Shown: positions 1 through 6,352, numbered from the stretch's first letter. The stretch is 9,406 bases of DNA from Roseivirga sp. UBA6061 (GCA_002427745.1 DIYF01000138.1:1-9406), one strand, 5' to 3'. A program made the numbers and translations. The notes: generated by a model not told the origin, from the letters alone.

Positions 1-889
1 TGGTGGTGGCGGAACCGGAGGCGGTGGCACCGGAGGCGGTGGTACTGGTGGTGGCGGTACCGGTGGATCGGGTACAGCTGGTACCTATCCTTTGGTTGTA
101 CCACAAAGTTTTCAGGACTGCGCCTATGCACAGAACAGTCTGTGGCAACAAGCCTTTGGAAACAGGGTAAAGTGTAACGATTACCATGACGGTAAACACA
201 GAGTTCAGACACAATTCTGGAATCAGAACTTTGTACTCTTTAAATCGCTTGGAACTAAAGTCAAGTATCAAAGAAAGAGATTTATTGGCTGGAGCGAGTC
301 AACTGCCGCTGACTATGTAGAGCTGGGCATCAACTATATCAAATACAAGTATAAAAACCCTATCTCGCATCCCACCTCTTTGTATGACAACGAGGTTGTC
401 TTTCAGTATAAAGGGTATACTGTCAACTCCGCAGGCCAGGTAATCGGCTGGCCGGCTGCTTCAAGCAACTGGCCTTTCGTCAACCCTCAACAAACCTTCT
501 TTGAACTTAAAGTTTTCAGTGTAGACGTTGATTACGGAGATGTAAACAGTGCTATTAACACCCTCTTGGGCCTGGCCCGTCAGAACCTTCCCGGTTGGCT
601 TAACCTGGAAAATGATCTGAACCTGAACAAGGTGGGACTTCAATACGCCAAAATACTATCGAACGAAACTGAAATCATCGTTGCCAATAAGGTAGGCAGA
701 CATGGCTCGAATTATCAGCATAATTTCGAGTTTGACTTTCTGCTTTCCTGGAGTTCGGATGATGATTTCTGGGACAACTTCTTTAAATCTCTGCTTTGGA
801 AACCCTATGACGTTATGGAAGTAGATATTTACGGTATGGCACCAAAAGGTGGTGTAATCAAAGGCAGAAGAGTCCGCGGCAGCGACTGA
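1..889 (+). CDS. C-terminal part of an unrecognised protein with a (Gly4-Thr)n linker (5' end outside window)
   Basis: The reading frame is open from the first full codon at position 2 to the TGA at 887-889, giving 295 visible residues. The TTG at 92 is an internal Leu codon and not a start, because the frame continues upstream through a glycine-rich tract. Visible layout: four GGGGT units, a degenerate GGSGT, then about 270 residues of non-repetitive sequence rich in Trp, Tyr, Phe and Asn, such as QTQFWNQNFVLF and SWSSDDDFWDNFF. The end is basic (KGGRRVRGSD-like) and does not look like a type IX secretion C-terminal domain. I do not recognise the family. In Bacteroidota, Gly-rich runs often follow the lipobox cysteine of surface lipoproteins as a flexible tether, so an exported, tethered protein is a reasonable inference, but the N-terminus that would prove it is missing. 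The gene converges on the leftward peptidase gene beyond the hairpin at 916-977. Confidence 0.8.
   Translation, partial: GGGGTGGGGTGGGGTGGGGTGGSGTAGTYPLVVPQSFQDCAYAQNSLWQQAFGNRVKCNDYHDGKHRVQTQFWNQNFVLFKSLGTKVKYQRKRFIGWSESTAADYVELGINYIKYKYKNPISHPTSLYDNEVVFQYKGYTVNSAGQVIGWPAASSNWPFVNPQQTFFELKVFSVDVDYGDVNSAINTLLGLARQNLPGWLNLENDLNLNKVGLQYAKILSNETEIIVANKVGRHGSNYQHNFEFDFLLSWSSDDDFWDNFFKSLLWKPYDVMEVDIYGMAPKGGVIKGRRVRGSD
2..76 (+). repeat. 15-bp in-frame tandem repeat encoding GGGGT units
   Basis: There are five consecutive 15-bp units, at 2-16, 17-31, 32-46, 47-61 and 62-76. The first four each encode Gly-Gly-Gly-Gly-Thr and the fifth encodes Gly-Gly-Ser-Gly-Thr. Third codon positions differ between units while the residues stay the same, so the array looks old and selected at the protein level rather than freshly duplicated. 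It probably continues to the left of the window. Confidence 0.85.
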
Positions 890-915
890 TTAACGAGCCG
901 GCTTAACAAATAGAT

Positions 916-977
916 CAATACATAAGGGATGATCACAGTTCAGTTTAAACTGATAGCTGTGGTCATCCTTTGTATTG
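916..977. terminator. Long hairpin between convergent genes, probable bidirectional terminator
   Basis: The arm at 916-938 pairs with 957-977 over about 21 bp, with single-base bulges at T923 and one G of 926-928, plus one G-U wobble. The loop itself contains a perfect 14-bp palindrome, TCAGTTTAAACTGA, at 940-953. It sits in the 116-bp gap between the stop codons of two converging genes, the usual place for a shared terminator. Neither side has a long T-tract, so efficient intrinsic termination is uncertain. It would also protect the 3' ends of both transcripts from exonucleases. Confidence 0.55.
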
Positions 978-1005
978 TGGTCACGATAAAGGCTCATGTA
1001 TCGAT

Positions 1006-1815
1006 TCAGAAGATCATCGACCGGTAATAGGCTTTTAACTCAGCATGAAATTTTTTAAAACCTCCCGGATAATGCTGCTCTATGGTATCCAGGGTCCTTC
1101 TACCCTCAGATATTTCCAGGATAATCGTTCTGAACTGGTCTATTTTTTCAAAATAAAGAAAATTGACCAGACACCAGGATAAGCCGTAGCTTACATCAGC
1201 CCTCATCCTGTGAAAATCGCCATAAGGCTTCAACAGAAACTTTCTGAGGTTACTCTTAGACCTCAGGGAAGAGTAAGCCTGCCTCATCATCCATCCATCC
1301 ACTTCGCTTTTCACCTCTTCCTTATCAAAGTTGATACTGCCAAAAAAACTGGCCAGGCCTTCGTCCAGCCAGGTAGGCATTCTTCTGGCCACCTTCTTAC
1401 TGAGAATACCGTGACTCAGCTCATGTGAGTATATCTCCAAAAACTCATCTCTGTCTTTCGTTTTAAAGATCACAAACTCATCTTCAGCCGGTGAAAAGTA
1501 GCCCCCTATGGTTGATACATCCACATTATTTATTCTTTTCCGGGCATAAGTTTCAAATTCCGTCCGTTTTCCAAATACCCTTAGCCTCAAATTCTCCCGG
1601 ATGGTATCGCCAAAGAGTGTATTATAGAAGTCTATCTGAAAACGTAAGCTTTGCTGAACATGCTCCGTCTCTTCCGGAGCGAGTTTGGCACCATAAAGGG
1701 CAATTTCAAGCTGTTGGGCCTTCACTTCAATACAGGAAAGCAAGAGGCAGCACACCAGGATAAGCGTCCCGAATACTCCCGATCTTTGATGTATATAAAG
1801 ACCTCGTTGTTTCAC
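1006..1815 (-). CDS. Secreted HExxH zinc metallopeptidase (gluzincin, peptidase-MA/DUF1570-like)
   Basis: 269 residues with a GTG start at 1815. An in-frame TAA lies 12 codons upstream with no ATG in between, so GTG is the only good start. Residues 14-33 form a hydrophobic export signal. It holds LLSC (Cys28, a possible lipobox) and then VKA-Q (a possible signal peptidase I site), so lipoprotein or soluble secretion are both possible. The catalytic core is H131-E-L-S-H135, inside YSHELSHGI, followed 17 residues later by E152 in TWLDEGLASFF. This HExxH...E arrangement is that of gluzincins, where the two His and the distal Glu bind zinc and the first Glu activates water. The family resemblance is to the peptidase-MA-like/DUF1570 group, whose substrates are mostly unknown. 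The rest of the domain (160-269) is helical-looking, with no second motif. It is divergent from the next gene and convergent with the preceding one. Confidence 0.8.
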   Translation of the reverse strand: MKQRGLYIHQRSGVFGTLILVCCLLLSCIEVKAQQLEIALYGAKLAPEETEHVQQSLRFQIDFYNTLFGDTIRENLRLRVFGKRTEFETYARKRINNVDVSTIGGYFSPAEDEFVIFKTKDRDEFLEIYSHELSHGILSKKVARRMPTWLDEGLASFFGSINFDKEEVKSEVDGWMMRQAYSSLRSKSNLRKFLLKPYGDFHRMRADVSYGLSWCLVNFLYFEKIDQFRTIILEISEGRRTLDTIEQHYPGGFKKFHAELKAYYRSMIF

Positions 1816-1874
1816 TGGAAATTGGTTTTCACTAAGTAGTTCTGTTATTTAACTACAGGTAATCAAAATCAGTT
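1816..1874. promoter_or_regulatory. 59-bp divergent intergenic region with a small inverted repeat
   Basis: This gap separates two divergent genes, so it must hold start signals for both unless they are read from farther away. The only structure I see is GTAGTT (1836-1841) and its exact complement AACTAC (1851-1856), separated by 9 bases. It could be a binding site for a shared regulator or chance. I found no good TAnnTTTG box in either direction. The closest is TAGTTAAA on the minus strand, which is weak. Confidence 0.3.
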
Positions 1875-2414
1875 TTGTCGGATAAGCAAAAATTCATCTC
1901 CCCTATATGGCTTCAGAGCCTTCTGCTGCTCTTCTCGGCCACAACCTGTTATGTCAATCCGATACGATATACCCGGGAGGCTGTTCATCTGAAGGCTGAA
2001 AGCGAAGCGATTTTCGCAGTAAATGACAGCCTGAACACAGATATTGATCTTGTCATCTGGCCTAAGTACATCAAGCCTAAAAAGGAAGTGATCATAAGTA
2101 TCTTTCTGGAATATGGTGTAACCCGACAGTTCGTTCTCCGGGATACTACCCGGTATCATCCGGATATGTCAATGATGAAAACAACTAAACGTATCAGCAT
2201 TAATGCACCGCTGGAAGTCAGACTCTCTCCCGGCCACGGCATACTCACATACAGTCTCAGATATAGAAACCCGAAAACAGGGGCTTACCGTGAAATCTTT
2301 GAGCCATTTAACTGGCCTGAACTGTCATCCGAGCCAAGACCTGTAATTGCCATGGTCTTTGCTGACAGCGTGAGCTATCTCTCACAAAAAAACATGAAAC
2401 CACTTCAACCATGA
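1875..2414 (+). CDS. Hypothetical exported or membrane-anchored protein
   Basis: 179 residues. The start is TTG at 1875: an in-frame TAA at 1860-1862 blocks extension, and the first Met codons (about residue 97) would remove more than half the protein. Residues 11-24 (IWLQSLLLLFSATT) are hydrophobic and followed by Cys25. The position fits a lipoprotein, but Thr at -1 is a poor lipobox, so an uncleaved anchor or another signal type is possible. The remainder alternates short hydrophobic and charged stretches (DLVIWPKY, EVIISIFLEYG, ILTYSLRYR), suggesting a mostly beta-strand domain, perhaps an immunoglobulin-like fold. I recognise no family and see no catalytic motif. The stop codon overlaps the start of the acetyltransferase gene in an ATGA, so the two are probably translationally coupled. 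The weak start codon and absent Shine-Dalgarno suggest low expression. Confidence 0.65.
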   Translation: MSDKQKFISPIWLQSLLLLFSATTCYVNPIRYTREAVHLKAESEAIFAVNDSLNTDIDLVIWPKYIKPKKEVIISIFLEYGVTRQFVLRDTTRYHPDMSMMKTTKRISINAPLEVRLSPGHGILTYSLRYRNPKTGAYREIFEPFNWPELSSEPRPVIAMVFADSVSYLSQKNMKPLQP

Positions 2415-2920
2415 TTGCAACTACCCCCCGGCTCAGACTGGAAAAACTGGCTTTGACCGATGCCCTTTTTGTGCTTAAACTGGTGAATGAACCCGGATGG
2501 ATCAGGTTTATTGGTGATCGTGGTATTCGTAACCTTGACAATGCTGAAACCTATATCATTACCGGACCTCAAAAGAGCTATGCCGATCACGGGTTCGGGC
2601 TTTTCAAAGTATCTCTTTTGGATGGTACGCCAATCGGCATGTGTGGCCTCTTGCAGCGCAGCTATCTTGAGCACCCTGATATCGGCTTCGCTTTTCTGGA
2701 AGACTACTCCGGAATGGGCTATGCCCTGGAAGCCGCCACAGCCACCATGGAATACGCCAGAGACACACTTGGCCTGAAGACCATTATGGCCACTACCCTT
2801 CCGGAAAATGAACGGTCCATCCGTTTGCTGGAAAAGCTGGGCCTGCGCTTTATCAGATTGACCAAAACCAGCCTCGATGGACCTGAGGTTAAATTATTCA
2901 GCAACTCTTCAGAAGATTGA
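2411..2920 (+). CDS. GNAT-family N-acetyltransferase (RimJ/RimL type)
   Basis: 169 residues, the usual length for a single GNAT domain of the Acetyltransf_3 class. It would transfer acetyl from acetyl-CoA to an amine, such as a protein N-terminus, a polyamine or a small molecule; the substrate cannot be read from sequence. Seen: the N-terminal TPRLRLEKL strand typical of RimJ/RimL relatives; the beta4-helix3 acetyl-CoA loop around 91-112 (DIGFAF...YSGMGYALEA), with G101-M-G103 near the R/QxxGxG/A position; and the C-terminal N133ERSIRLLEKLG motif, where the Asn and Ser are the conserved positions of this family. It has no signal peptide and should be cytoplasmic. The ATG overlaps the preceding stop by 4 bp, and the next gene starts 46 bp later behind its own promoter-like box, so this is probably the last gene of a two-gene unit. 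Confidence 0.9.
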   Translation: MIATTPRLRLEKLALTDALFVLKLVNEPGWIRFIGDRGIRNLDNAETYIITGPQKSYADHGFGLFKVSLLDGTPIGMCGLLQRSYLEHPDIGFAFLEDYSGMGYALEAATATMEYARDTLGLKTIMATTLPENERSIRLLEKLGLRFIRLTKTSLDGPEVKLFSNSSED

Positions 2921-2927
2921 GTCGCAC

Positions 2928-2960
2928 TTTACGGTGTTTTTTAAACAGCCATTATCTTAG
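2928..2960 (+). promoter_or_regulatory. Candidate Bacteroidota promoter (TTTA-N21-TATCTTAG)
   Basis: TATCTTAG at 2953-2960 matches the TAnnTTTG -7 consensus at all but one fixed position. TTTA at 2928-2931 resembles the TTTG -33 element, at a 21-bp spacing that is normal for the phylum. The ATG follows 6 bases after the -7 box, implying a leaderless or almost leaderless transcript. Confidence 0.5.
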
Positions 2961-2966
2961 CCATAT

Positions 2967-3485
2967 ATGTCGCGCTTTCCGAGACTTATCTTGTGCATAA
3001 CCCTTACTGTTGGCCTGCTCTCATCCTGTGGTAAAGACGGTAAAGAAGCAGCCCATAAGACTGCCAAATCAGCCATGGCAGAATACCCCGATCATGTGGG
3101 AGATATTGCCCCCGACCCTGAGCTTGACAACCCGGATTTCAAAACCTGTAGTAAAGGTAAAATACCTCAATACTATGCTTTGGGAGCCGATTACCGGGTG
3201 GCCAACAAAGTGCTCATGGATCATTTTGGTACGGTCACCCTTCCAGACAACACTCCCAAGGGCTATTACACAATACGCTTCGTAGTTAATTGTGAGGGAA
3301 GAATTGGTCGGTTACGAGAGCAGTCTATGAACACAGATTATCAGGAAATGGAGTTCAGGAAAGACCTGAAAGCAACAATCCGGACCAGACTTCTGGCCTT
3401 TGACCAATGGCCGCAAGGCAGAGATTTCTATCAATACCTGACTTTCAAAATTGAAGGAGGTAAAATAAGCGAGGTACTACCATGA
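2967..3485 (+). CDS. Lipoprotein with TonB-C-like domain
   Basis: 172 residues. The signal peptide (1-20) ends in LLSS-C21-GKDG, a standard lipobox, so the mature protein should be lipid-anchored in the envelope. A charged, probably flexible stretch (22-60) follows. Residues about 98-172 resemble the C-terminal domain of TonB-type proteins common in Bacteroidota: GYYTIRFVVNCEGRIGRLR, then a helix, then RLLAFDQWPQG and a final strand pair (YLTFKI...ISEVLP). Such domains often occur outside true TonB energy transducers. Here there is no N-terminal transmembrane anchor or proline-rich spanning region, so a TonB role with ExbBD is unlikely. Cys61 and Cys109 could form a disulfide. The gene shares an ATGA overlap with the TPR gene, suggesting the two products act together. 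Confidence 0.75.
   Translation: MSRFPRLILCITLTVGLLSSCGKDGKEAAHKTAKSAMAEYPDHVGDIAPDPELDNPDFKTCSKGKIPQYYALGADYRVANKVLMDHFGTVTLPDNTPKGYYTIRFVVNCEGRIGRLREQSMNTDYQEMEFRKDLKATIRTRLLAFDQWPQGRDFYQYLTFKIEGGKISEVLP
3471..3474 (+). promoter_or_regulatory. Ribosome binding site GAGG for the TPR gene
   Basis: GAGG lies 7 bases before the ATG at 3482, inside the end of the preceding gene. An even better AAGGAGG at 3454-3460 is too far away (21 bases) to serve this start directly, but could hold ribosomes nearby. Clear Shine-Dalgarno sites are rare elsewhere in this window, so this one stands out and supports the start. Confidence 0.5.
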
Positions 3486-4303
3486 AAAAACTCCTAAGCC
3501 TCTTCCTACTACTGACACCGCTGTTTTACAAGGCTCCCCCGAGGCCTAACTGTGAAATGTTCAGAGATAATGAGCCTTGCTACCAGGCCTGCCAACAATC
3601 GTATAAAGCCATTCAATATCCGCAGGGAAGCCGTAATTCTCAGATTCACTTTGACAGGGCCATCGAGTTGTGCGAAGATTTTGCCTACGCCTGGCATGAA
3701 AAGGCCGTTCCCTACCTGAAACGAGGTGATTTTATCACCTGGCGCAAGCTTATGGACAAAGCGGTAATCCTTGCTCCGGAAGAAAAGCTAGGCTACCGGG
3801 GTTGGTGCCGTTATCAGTTTCTCAGAGACTACCAGGGCGCAATAGATGACATCGAACGCCTGGAAGCCATGGTTAACTATGATATCGGTTATGCTCAAAA
3901 CGGTGATTGCCACCTCATCGTTGCCAAAGCACTGGCCTACAAAGGCCTCGGTCAACATGACAAGGCCCTGGAGGTACTGGAAGCTTTTGTGGCCGGTCCC
4001 GATTTCTATGCCCTGCCATACGACTTCTTACACCTGGGAGTAATGTATCTGGTACGCGGTGATCTGGAGAAAGCCCTGAAAAGCCTGAAAGAACAGATCA
4101 ATGTGAATCCACAACTGGCCGACAATTATTATTACCTGGCACAAGTCCATAAGCAAAAGGGAAATCTCACAGAAGCCAGAGTGCACATCAGGCGATGTAT
4201 TGAGCTTTATGATCAGGGACTTTACCGTAAGGATGTTTATACCACTCCCATGGATGCTGTGAGCAGAGCAGAAATAGATGCATTGAACCGCCTGATTCCA
4301 TAA
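3482..4303 (+). CDS. Secreted tetratricopeptide-repeat (TPR) protein
   Basis: 273 residues. The N-terminus (MKKLLSLFLLLTPLF) is a short positively charged and hydrophobic export signal with no clear cleavage site. After it comes a small Cys-bearing segment (Cys24, Cys33, Cys37). Helical repeats with TPR-type spacing follow: about 52-98 (IHFDRAIEL...AYAWHEKAVPYLKRGDF...AVILAPE), 104-130 (GYRGWCRYQFLRDYQGAIDDIERLE), 145-172 (AKALAYKGLGQHDKALEVLEAFV) and 182-240 (FLHLGVMYLVRGDLEKALKSLKEQINVNP, then YYLAQVHKQKGNLTEARVHIRRCIEL). TPRs are protein-interaction scaffolds and no catalytic motif is present. Export plus cysteines suggests a periplasmic protein stabilised by disulfides. It overlaps the TonB-C-like lipoprotein gene by 4 bp and precedes the M1 peptidase by 38 bp, so the three probably form one unit. 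A partner-binding role for the lipoprotein or peptidase is inference. Confidence 0.85.
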   Translation: MKKLLSLFLLLTPLFYKAPPRPNCEMFRDNEPCYQACQQSYKAIQYPQGSRNSQIHFDRAIELCEDFAYAWHEKAVPYLKRGDFITWRKLMDKAVILAPEEKLGYRGWCRYQFLRDYQGAIDDIERLEAMVNYDIGYAQNGDCHLIVAKALAYKGLGQHDKALEVLEAFVAGPDFYALPYDFLHLGVMYLVRGDLEKALKSLKEQINVNPQLADNYYYLAQVHKQKGNLTEARVHIRRCIELYDQGLYRKDVYTTPMDAVSRAEIDALNRLIP

Positions 4304-4316
4304 AGGTTGGAATATT

Positions 4317-4338
4317 CTGAAATTGGATACAATTTCAG
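4317..4338. repeat. Perfect inverted repeat just upstream of the M1 peptidase start
   Basis: CTGAAATT (4317-4324) and its exact complement AATTTCAG (4331-4338) flank a 6-base loop, with two further wobble pairs possible outside. The right arm ends 3 bases before the ATG at 4342. No T-tract follows, so it is not an obvious terminator. It could be an operator for an internal promoter or an mRNA hairpin that affects initiation at this start. Confidence 0.45.
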
Positions 4339-4341
4339 GGC

Positions 4342-5982
4342 ATGAGATCATTATCCGCCTGTTTGTTACTTCTTTTAAGTTTTTCAGTGGAAGCACAGTA
4401 TACCCGCGCTGACTCGCTACGCGGATCTGTCACTCCCGAACGCGCATGGTGGGATCTCACCTACTATCACCTGAATATAGAGGTAGATCCCGAACGCAAA
4501 TTCATAAGTGGATCCAATACGGTACAATATAAAGTGCTGGAACCTTACCAGACATTACAGATTGATCTGCAGCCTCCGATGAAAATTACCAGCGTACATC
4601 AGCTGGGAAAAGAGCTGGAAGTAGTGAAAGACGGGAACGCTCATTTTATCAAACTGATCCACCCTCAGCAAAAAGGCGCGATAGGTGAAATAGAAATCAA
4701 ATATGAAGGTCACCCGAGAGAAAGCCCCAATCCTCCGTGGAGCGGTGGCCTTACCTGGCAAAAAGACAGTAACGGAAAGCACTTTATTGCCACCAGTTGC
4801 CAGGGTGACGGAGCCAGTCTATGGTGGCCTAACAAAGACCATATGTACGATGAAGTAGACAGCATGCTCATCAGTGTTACGGTACCGGATGGTCTGATGA
4901 ATGTGTCAAATGGCCGCTTAAGAAAGGTAGACAGGGATGTATCAGCAAACGAAAGCACAGTTGTTAAAAACACATGGCACTGGTTTGTCTCCAACCCGAT
5001 TAACAACTACGGTGTAAATATCAACATAGGTGATTATGTGGATTTCCGGGAGATCTACAAGGGCGAAAAGGGAGATCTGTCATGCGTCTATTATGTATTA
5101 CGAGAGAATCTGGATAAGGCCAAAGAGCAATTCAAGCAGGTGGGCCCTATGATGGAAGCCTTTGAACACTGGTTTGGTCCTTACCCCTTTTATGAAGACA
5201 GCTACAAACTGGTGGAAGTCCCCTACCTCGGTATGGAACATCAAAGCTCTGTCACCTATGGTAATGGATACCAGAACGGATACCGGGGTACTGACCTGAG
5301 CGGTACCGGCTGGGGGCTTAAGTTTGACTTCATCATCATTCATGAAACAGGACATGAATGGTTTGCCAACAATATCACCAATAAAGATATAGCCGATATG
5401 TGGGTGCATGAAAGCTTTACAGCCTACTCTGAAAACCTGTATCTCGACTACCTCTATGGCAAGGAAGCTGCTTCCGACTATGTAATAGGCACCCGCAAGA
5501 GAATCCGCAATGACAAACATATCATCGGACCCTATAAGGTAAATGTGTCAGGATCTGGTGATATGTACTACAAAGGAGCTAATATGCTCCACACCATACG
5601 TCAGATTATAGATAATGATGAGCTGTGGAGAAGCATATTGAGAGGGCTGAACGAGACTTTTTATCATCAAACCGTCCATACAAGCCAAATCGAGAACTAT
5701 ATTTCTGACAAATCAGGCATAGACTTCAGTAAGGTATTTGATCAGTACCTGAGAGATATCCGGATTCCCAGGCTGGAGTATACCATAGATAACAGCAAGC
5801 TGAGTTTCCGCTGGACCCGCGTGGTATCAGGTTTTGATATGCCTGTTGTGACAGAGATCAATGGCAAAAAGGTAAAACTCAAGCCCACTACGGAGCTACA
5901 AACACAGGACCTGGGGGAGGCAATCAGAACCTTCTCTGTTGACCGTAATTTCTATGTTGAGAGCCGGGAAACAGGAAAGTAG
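4342..5982 (+). CDS. Secreted M1-family metallopeptidase (aminopeptidase N-like)
   Basis: 546 residues. A signal peptide (1-18, ending SVEA before Gln19) supports this ATG. The N-terminal beta domain, about 35-235, starts WWDLTYYHLNIEVDPERKFISGSNTV, the usual M1 opening. The thermolysin-like catalytic domain follows: G297-M-E-H300 in the substrate-binding strand, H334-E-T-G-H338 and then E357 after exactly 18 residues (HExxH-x18-E), giving the zinc ligands H334, H338 and E357 with E335 as the catalytic base. Y409 in MYYKG is the likely transition-state Tyr. The classic GxMEN motif has His in place of Asn here, as I recall for a Bacteroidota subgroup. The long C-terminal helical domain of PepN/ERAP enzymes is absent; after the active site come a helical region and a small beta end. 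The likely role is cleavage of N-terminal residues from peptides in the periplasm or outside, for peptide uptake. Confidence 0.93.
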   Translation: MRSLSACLLLLLSFSVEAQYTRADSLRGSVTPERAWWDLTYYHLNIEVDPERKFISGSNTVQYKVLEPYQTLQIDLQPPMKITSVHQLGKELEVVKDGNAHFIKLIHPQQKGAIGEIEIKYEGHPRESPNPPWSGGLTWQKDSNGKHFIATSCQGDGASLWWPNKDHMYDEVDSMLISVTVPDGLMNVSNGRLRKVDRDVSANESTVVKNTWHWFVSNPINNYGVNINIGDYVDFREIYKGEKGDLSCVYYVLRENLDKAKEQFKQVGPMMEAFEHWFGPYPFYEDSYKLVEVPYLGMEHQSSVTYGNGYQNGYRGTDLSGTGWGLKFDFIIIHETGHEWFANNITNKDIADMWVHESFTAYSENLYLDYLYGKEAASDYVIGTRKRIRNDKHIIGPYKVNVSGSGDMYYKGANMLHTIRQIIDNDELWRSILRGLNETFYHQTVHTSQIENYISDKSGIDFSKVFDQYLRDIRIPRLEYTIDNSKLSFRWTRVVSGFDMPVVTEINGKKVKLKPTTELQTQDLGEAIRTFSVDRNFYVESRETGK

Positions 5983-6066
5983 CCGGTACAAAGCCTGGTC
6001 GGTCTCAGGAAACACTGAGCGGTCAGTCAGTTGGCTCAAAAAACCGCTATTGCCATACTAAGCCAC

Positions 6067-6074
6067 TAGCTTTG
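6067..6074 (+). promoter_or_regulatory. -7 promoter box TAGCTTTG
   Basis: A perfect match to the TAnnTTTG consensus, ending 3 bases before the ATG at 6078. No TTTG or TTG lies at the expected 17-23 bp upstream; the nearest TTG (6050-6052) leaves only 14 bp. The box includes the TTG at 6072, which could be mistaken for a start codon. Farther upstream, AGCGGT (6018-6023) pairs with ACCGCT (6043-6048) across the gap after the M1 gene, without a T-tract. Confidence 0.6.
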
Positions 6075-6077
6075 TGT

Positions 6078-6269
6078 ATGTCAAAACAAAAATACAACCT
6101 CCTCAGAATGGCCCTCGGGGCCTTCCTTACTGTTACTATCATTCAGGTAATCAAAGAGACAGATACCGTCACAGTCGGTCAGTATGTGGCTCTTGGGCTG
6201 GGAATACTCGCTGCCGTGTTCAATTACAGGCCCGAAAAGAGTAATGTCCGGAACGAAGACAGAGGTTGA
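6078..6269 (+). CDS. Small two-helix membrane protein, function unknown
   Basis: 63 residues from the ATG at 6078. A TTG two codons earlier is in frame, but it is part of the -7 promoter box, so ATG is preferred. There are two hydrophobic segments: about 8-25 (LLRMALGAFLTVTIIQVI) and 33-50 (VGQYVALGLGILAAVFNY), joined by a short acidic turn (KETDT). The tail is charged (RPEKSNVRNEDRG). This is a small inner-membrane hairpin protein with both ends probably cytoplasmic, given the positive charges flanking the helices. I do not recognise the family. Small proteins of this shape are common and often poorly conserved. The good length, charge layout and exact promoter box make it more than a chance reading frame. 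It is separated by about 100 bp from both neighbours and may be transcribed alone. Confidence 0.65.
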   Translation: MSKQKYNLLRMALGAFLTVTIIQVIKETDTVTVGQYVALGLGILAAVFNYRPEKSNVRNEDRG

Positions 6270-6305
6270 CCTTCCACTCTGTTTGAGTGACTAAAATCAG
6301 TTTCT

Positions 6306-6342
6306 TGTCTGCCCTATGTCACCCAAAAAGAGCAGGGCGACA
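6306..6342. repeat. Inverted repeat just upstream of the flavodoxin promoter box
   Basis: TGTC plus GCCCT (6306-6309 and 6311-6315, one bulged T) pairs with AGGGC plus GACA (6334-6342) around an 18-base loop. It lies in the gap after the small membrane protein and ends 2 bases before the -7 box at 6345. There is no T-tract. It may be a weak terminator for the small gene or a regulator site in the -33 region. Confidence 0.35.
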
Positions 6343-6344
6343 GA

Positions 6345-6352
6345 TAGCTTTA
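6345..6352 (+). promoter_or_regulatory. -7 promoter box TAGCTTTA
   Basis: One base away from TAnnTTTG and identical in its first seven bases to the boxes at 6067 and 8320. It lies 16 bases before the ATG at 6369. No convincing -33 element is seen. It would drive the flavodoxin gene and perhaps the two genes after it. Confidence 0.5.

Noticed and set aside
2..76. Phase-variable or CRISPR-like repeat
   Set aside because: The units are contiguous, in frame, and differ at wobble positions while encoding the same residues; there are no spacers and no sign of recent slippage.
92..94. TTG as the start codon of the first gene
   Set aside because: The same frame is open to the left edge through a regular Gly4-Thr repeat, so this TTG is an internal Leu codon and the real start is outside the window.
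2967..3485. True TonB energy transducer
   Set aside because: Only the C-terminal fold resembles TonB. There is a lipoprotein signal in place of a transmembrane anchor, no proline-rich spacer and no exbB or exbD nearby.
4028..4396. Leftward frame of 122 codons spanning the TPR-M1 junction
   Set aside because: It overlaps two well-supported genes on the other strand, starts within the M1 signal-peptide codons, and shows no protein family feature.
5098..5520. Leftward reading frame of 140 codons inside the M1 peptidase gene
   Set aside because: It is antisense to the conserved catalytic domain (HExxH-x18-E) and has no start context or domain; it is a shadow of the real gene.
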